From: Adineta steineri
Lineage: Eukaryota; Rotifera; Eurotatoria; Adinetida; Adinetidae
Reading direction: 5' to 3'
NCBI GenBank assembly: GCA_905250115.1
Contig: CAJNOI010000011.1
Location: 301,705 to 365,704 of the forward strand
Length of the DNA stretch: 64,000 nucleotides
Positions 61,092 to 64,000 of the stretch are shown piece by piece. The stretch's first letter is position 1; each line of letters starts with the position of its first letter. Under the pieces are notes generated by a model, which was given only the letters and a program-made list of their open reading frames with translations, searched no databases and had not been told where the DNA came from. Made by a program: the position numbers and the translations under genes.

Positions 61092-64000
61092 ATGACAAAT
61101 GAAACTGTTGTGAACTTCCATACATTACCGGTAGAGATTGTCTACCGAATTCTAGATCAGCAATCGGATCACACAATGATATGGTCAATGACTAACGTAT
61201 GTCAACGATTCAACATGATCTTAAACACCTATCATCGATATCAGGTAAATTCTTTTCTATCATGACAGTCTAATTTTTGTCTATTGACTCACAAATTATT
61301 TTTCATTCCTGCAATCTCTATACAAATAGAATCACTTCAATAGAATACATGTGAATAAACCGTAACTCGGGTTGAGGTAATTTTTTTATTACAGTCTTTC
61401 TTCTGCAATAGTTTTAGGGGAGGTATAGTCTATATGATGACATAATAATATTGATAAATCATCGTATTAACTTTATAAAAAAAATAAAATAAAGATATAG
61501 GAAAAAATCAAGTGTGACATAAATTTTATTCAGTTTAAAAACTGATTTATTTGTTAAATATAACAACTAGTTTACAATAGAGAATGACATCCACAGTGAG
61601 CTTTTGTTTGAGTTAGATCGACATCCTCTAACGTGGTATTAAATATCACCAATGGGACAGTTAAATTACCGCGATTATTGAGATCAATGTTCATTTTTTT
61701 TATAAATAAGTAAATAAGAGAGATTAAATGGAACGCTATTGATCAATGATAGCTAGCGTATGTAAGCGTACAACAGACACATGACACTGCAAAAATTCAT
61801 TAGCAGTGATCAGTAAAAATCAAGATAAAAAAGAGACAGTTTTACAAAAAGATAAATAATTGTTTATGTGTGAGAGCAGTGACGATGTACGAAACTAGGG
61901 CTAATCGTAGCTAGTGGATCTCTCTGTATGACTATATAGATATTAAATAATTAATATCTTTTAATGCTTAGAGAAAATGAGAAAGAGTAAAAAGTGTCAA
62001 AACTGAAAAAATCAAGTTTTCACCCCTAGTTACGGTACAAAGTACTTTTACTGTACTATGACAACTCAAAAATTATACCCTGATAATAATTAGAAAAAAA
62101 ATAGTTTCTTTTTTATCGTTTCAGTCTCATCTAAATAATTTTTTATTACTATTTCAACAATCTATAAACTAGCTAAGTTATTTTGTTATAAATAACATCT
62201 CAGACATTCACTCAAGAAATATCTCCGACAAATGCTTCCCTAAGAACATAAGCGACTATGACTGTACGAGTATATGGTTTATTTTATTTCAAATTGGATT
62301 TTGGAAGAAAAAATATACTCGTGTCTCACTAAAAAGTGGTGGGACTAGGGGAACTAGAGGAACAGGGGGGGGGGGGGCTAGAGGGACTAGGGGGACTAAG
62401 AGGAACTAAGAGAAACTACGGGGACTAAGGCGACTAGAGGGACAACGAGAACTAGGAGGGTGTGGGTCTGGGTCAGAATGTCACTTTACTCAGATCTATC
62501 CACACCTCTTTACACTTATGCCACACCCACATTCCCTCGGTTCGCCTTAGTTTTCCTAGTTCCCCTAGTTTGCCTGGTCCTCCTAGTCTTCCTTGTTCCC
62601 CTAGTTTCCACTAGACCTTCTTAGATTTGCTAGACATTTTAAACGCTGTACGTTGATATTATTTCATTGAATGAACAATGACTTTCTAGTTCATCTGTTC
62701 ACCACATTTCAATTCTAGATAAAGTCATTTTATTTGTTTAAATTCAAATTGAAGCATAACAGACCATTGTAAGGCTACAGAATACTTTTATAACCCAGAC
62801 CCTTTTCGTTCTTTCACAAAAAACATTCAGAATGAAAGCAACCGATAGATGAAAAAGTTCTACGCATACCCAAACCATTTTAGCTTCTTTTTCACACAGT
62901 TTTTTCGCAATAATCTTGAATATTACACAGAATTTAAACTCAATGAAGTATACAGATTTATATCCATGTACCCTCCGATAGAGTCCTACCAAAACTTTTT
63001 TTATTGATCTAAACCCACATAATAATGGCCAACTATACTGTTCCTTCATCTATACCGAATCTTTACTTACATTATTTCATCTAGACACTCACCGAACTAG
63101 ATCTCGGGTGCAATGGAATAGGAGATGTTGGACTACAACATTTGGCTCATGTATTACAACAGAACACAGTAACTGTCTTTCACTCTCTATTTGTATCATG
63201 CCTCTACTTATACTTTTTCATATAGACCCTCACGAAACTAGATCTTAGTTTCAATAAAATCTCAGATGTTGGCGCACAACATTTGGCTCATGGATTACGG
63301 CACAACAAAGTAACTGTCTCTCTCCCTTTATTTATATGTTGCATTTACTTACATCTTTTCATCTAGACCGTCACCACACTAGATCTCCTATATAATCAAC
63401 TCGGACATGTTGGAGTACAACATTTGGCTAATGGTCTACAACACAACACAGTAAATGTCTTTCTCTCTTTATCTATATCATTTGTTTACTTACACATATT
63501 CATCTAGACACTCACCGAACTAGATCTCGCGTGCAATGAAATCGGAGATGTTGGGGCACAACACTTAGCTCATGGATTACGACACAACGCAGTAAATGTG
63601 TTTCTCTCTTTATCTATATCATTTGTTTACTTACACCTTTCCATCTAGACACTCACTGAACTAGATCTCGAGAACAATAAAATTAAAGATCTTGGAGCAC
63701 AACATTTGGGTGATGGACTACGACACAACACAGTAATTGCTATTATCTCTTTATCTATATAACGTGTTTACTTACGCTTTCTCATCTAGGCACTCACGAC
63801 ACTAAATCTCGCGGACAATCAAATCAGAGATCTTGGAGCCCAACATTTGGCTGCTGGACTGCAACAGAACACAGTAACTATCTTTCTCTTTTTGCTTATA
63901 TCATGCTTTTACTTATACTTCCTCATCTAGACACTCGCCACATTAAAACTCGGTCGTAATAAAATTGGACATGTTGGAGTACAATTTTTGGGTGATAGCT
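61092..64000 (+). CDS. F-box / leucine-rich repeat protein (partial, runs off the window)
   Basis: Exon 1, 61092..61244, encodes 51 residues with an F-box-like motif (LPVEIVYRILDQQSDHT, then VCQRFNMILNTYHRYQ) and ends in phase 0. After a 1.84-kb intron come LRR exons 63085..63168, 63226..63309, 63367..63450, 63508..63591, 63649..63732, 63790..63873 and 63931 to the edge. Each is 84 nt = one 28-residue ribonuclease-inhibitor-type LRR (for example TLTELDLGCNGIGDVGLQHL), phase 0. F-box plus RI-type LRR suggests a substrate adaptor or a sensor-like protein. The link between exon 1 and the array is inferred from phase and orientation; a short exon in the intron could be missed. Confidence 0.75.
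62337..62634. repeat. Inverted G-rich / C-rich minisatellite
   Basis: The left arm (62337-62460) is a degenerate array of GGGACTAGA/GGGGACTAAG-like 9-10-mers with a run of 13 G at 62365-62377. The right arm (about 62532-62634) has the complementary units (CCTAGTTCC, CCTAGTTTG, CCTAGTCTT). The 70-bp loop carries GTGTGGGTCTGGG on one side and CCACACCCAC on the other, extending the pairing. It sits in the large intron of the F-box/LRR gene. Confidence 0.8.
63085..64000 (+). repeat. 141-bp tandem exon-intron array encoding LRRs
   Basis: Seven units start at 63085, 63226, 63367, 63508, 63649, 63790 and 63931: an exact 141-bp period. Each unit is an 84-nt exon plus a 57-nt intron beginning GTAA and ending TCATCTAG (TCATATAG in the first). 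Introns are about as similar as exons. The array continues beyond the window. Confidence 0.95.

Noticed and set aside
62461-62531. TGTGGG and its complement as a telomeric repeat
   Set aside because: TGTGGG is a known bdelloid telomere unit, but only single copies occur here, as part of the minisatellite loop.
62744-63049. 101-residue minus-strand ORF with hydrophobic stretches
   Set aside because: In the intron of the F-box/LRR gene, no domain, no splice or start context.

Overview
The window looks like nuclear DNA from a small-genome invertebrate, most likely a rotifer and probably a bdelloid (Adineta/Rotaria-like). The reasons are very AT-rich sequence, many 45-70 nt introns, protostome-type genes (a neuropeptide F-type receptor), a 3' splice site lying directly on or just before many start codons (as expected for spliced-leader trans-splicing, known in rotifers), and an F-box/LRR gene type I associate with bdelloids. 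The organism call is inference. No operon-style bacterial DNA, CRISPR array or tRNA was seen. Two 100-N runs (21889-21988, 35529-35628) are assembly gaps.

Layout. 1-259: first exon of an unknown minus-strand gene. 2173-3640 (-): neuropeptide F/Y-type GPCR in 5 exons. 7403-14550 (-): SLC4 sodium-bicarbonate transporter in 22 exons. 16205-18162 (+): DegT-type PLP aminotransferase. 19214-34542 (-): a same-strand train transcribed in the order PGAP6/TMEM8, Artemis (DCLRE1C), TMEM35/NACHO and acetoacetyl-CoA synthetase (AACS), with very short gaps inside it. A plus-strand secreted neuropeptide F-like precursor lies inside an AACS intron, and a truncated LINE plus a 62-bp hAT-like element lie inside a PGAP6 intron. 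34912-35520 (-): C-terminus of an oxysterol-binding protein, cut by the gap. 36221-36651 (-): N-terminus of an AS3MT-like methyltransferase, cut by the same gap. 38564-39826 (+): misato. 42120-44609 (+): CPEB. 45867-46061 (+): Tom7. 46075-47670 (-): Q/N-rich unknown protein. 47929-48896 (+): RTF2. 49059-51047 (+): TEAD/Scalloped. 51506-52545 (+): NAXD. 52634-53651 (+): METTL7-like methyltransferase. 53850-53970 (-): 5S rRNA. 54181-54516 (-): small unknown protein. 54863-55501 (+): EF-hand protein. 57017-60510 (+): ROR-type receptor with a probable pseudokinase domain. 61092-64000+ (+): F-box/LRR gene whose LRRs are encoded by an exact 141-bp exon-intron tandem array.

Most genes are unrelated housekeeping or signalling genes and do not form one pathway. 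The links worth attention are these. A neuropeptide F-like precursor and a neuropeptide F-type receptor lie about 18.5 kb apart, and the precursor seems to have lost its amidation glycine. Two tightly packed gene pairs (Artemis-TMEM35, 72 bp; NAXD-METTL7, 88 bp) have 3' splice sites at the downstream ATG, as in trans-spliced operons. AACS contains an AT-AC intron. The F-box/LRR gene has a large inverted G-rich minisatellite in its first intron.
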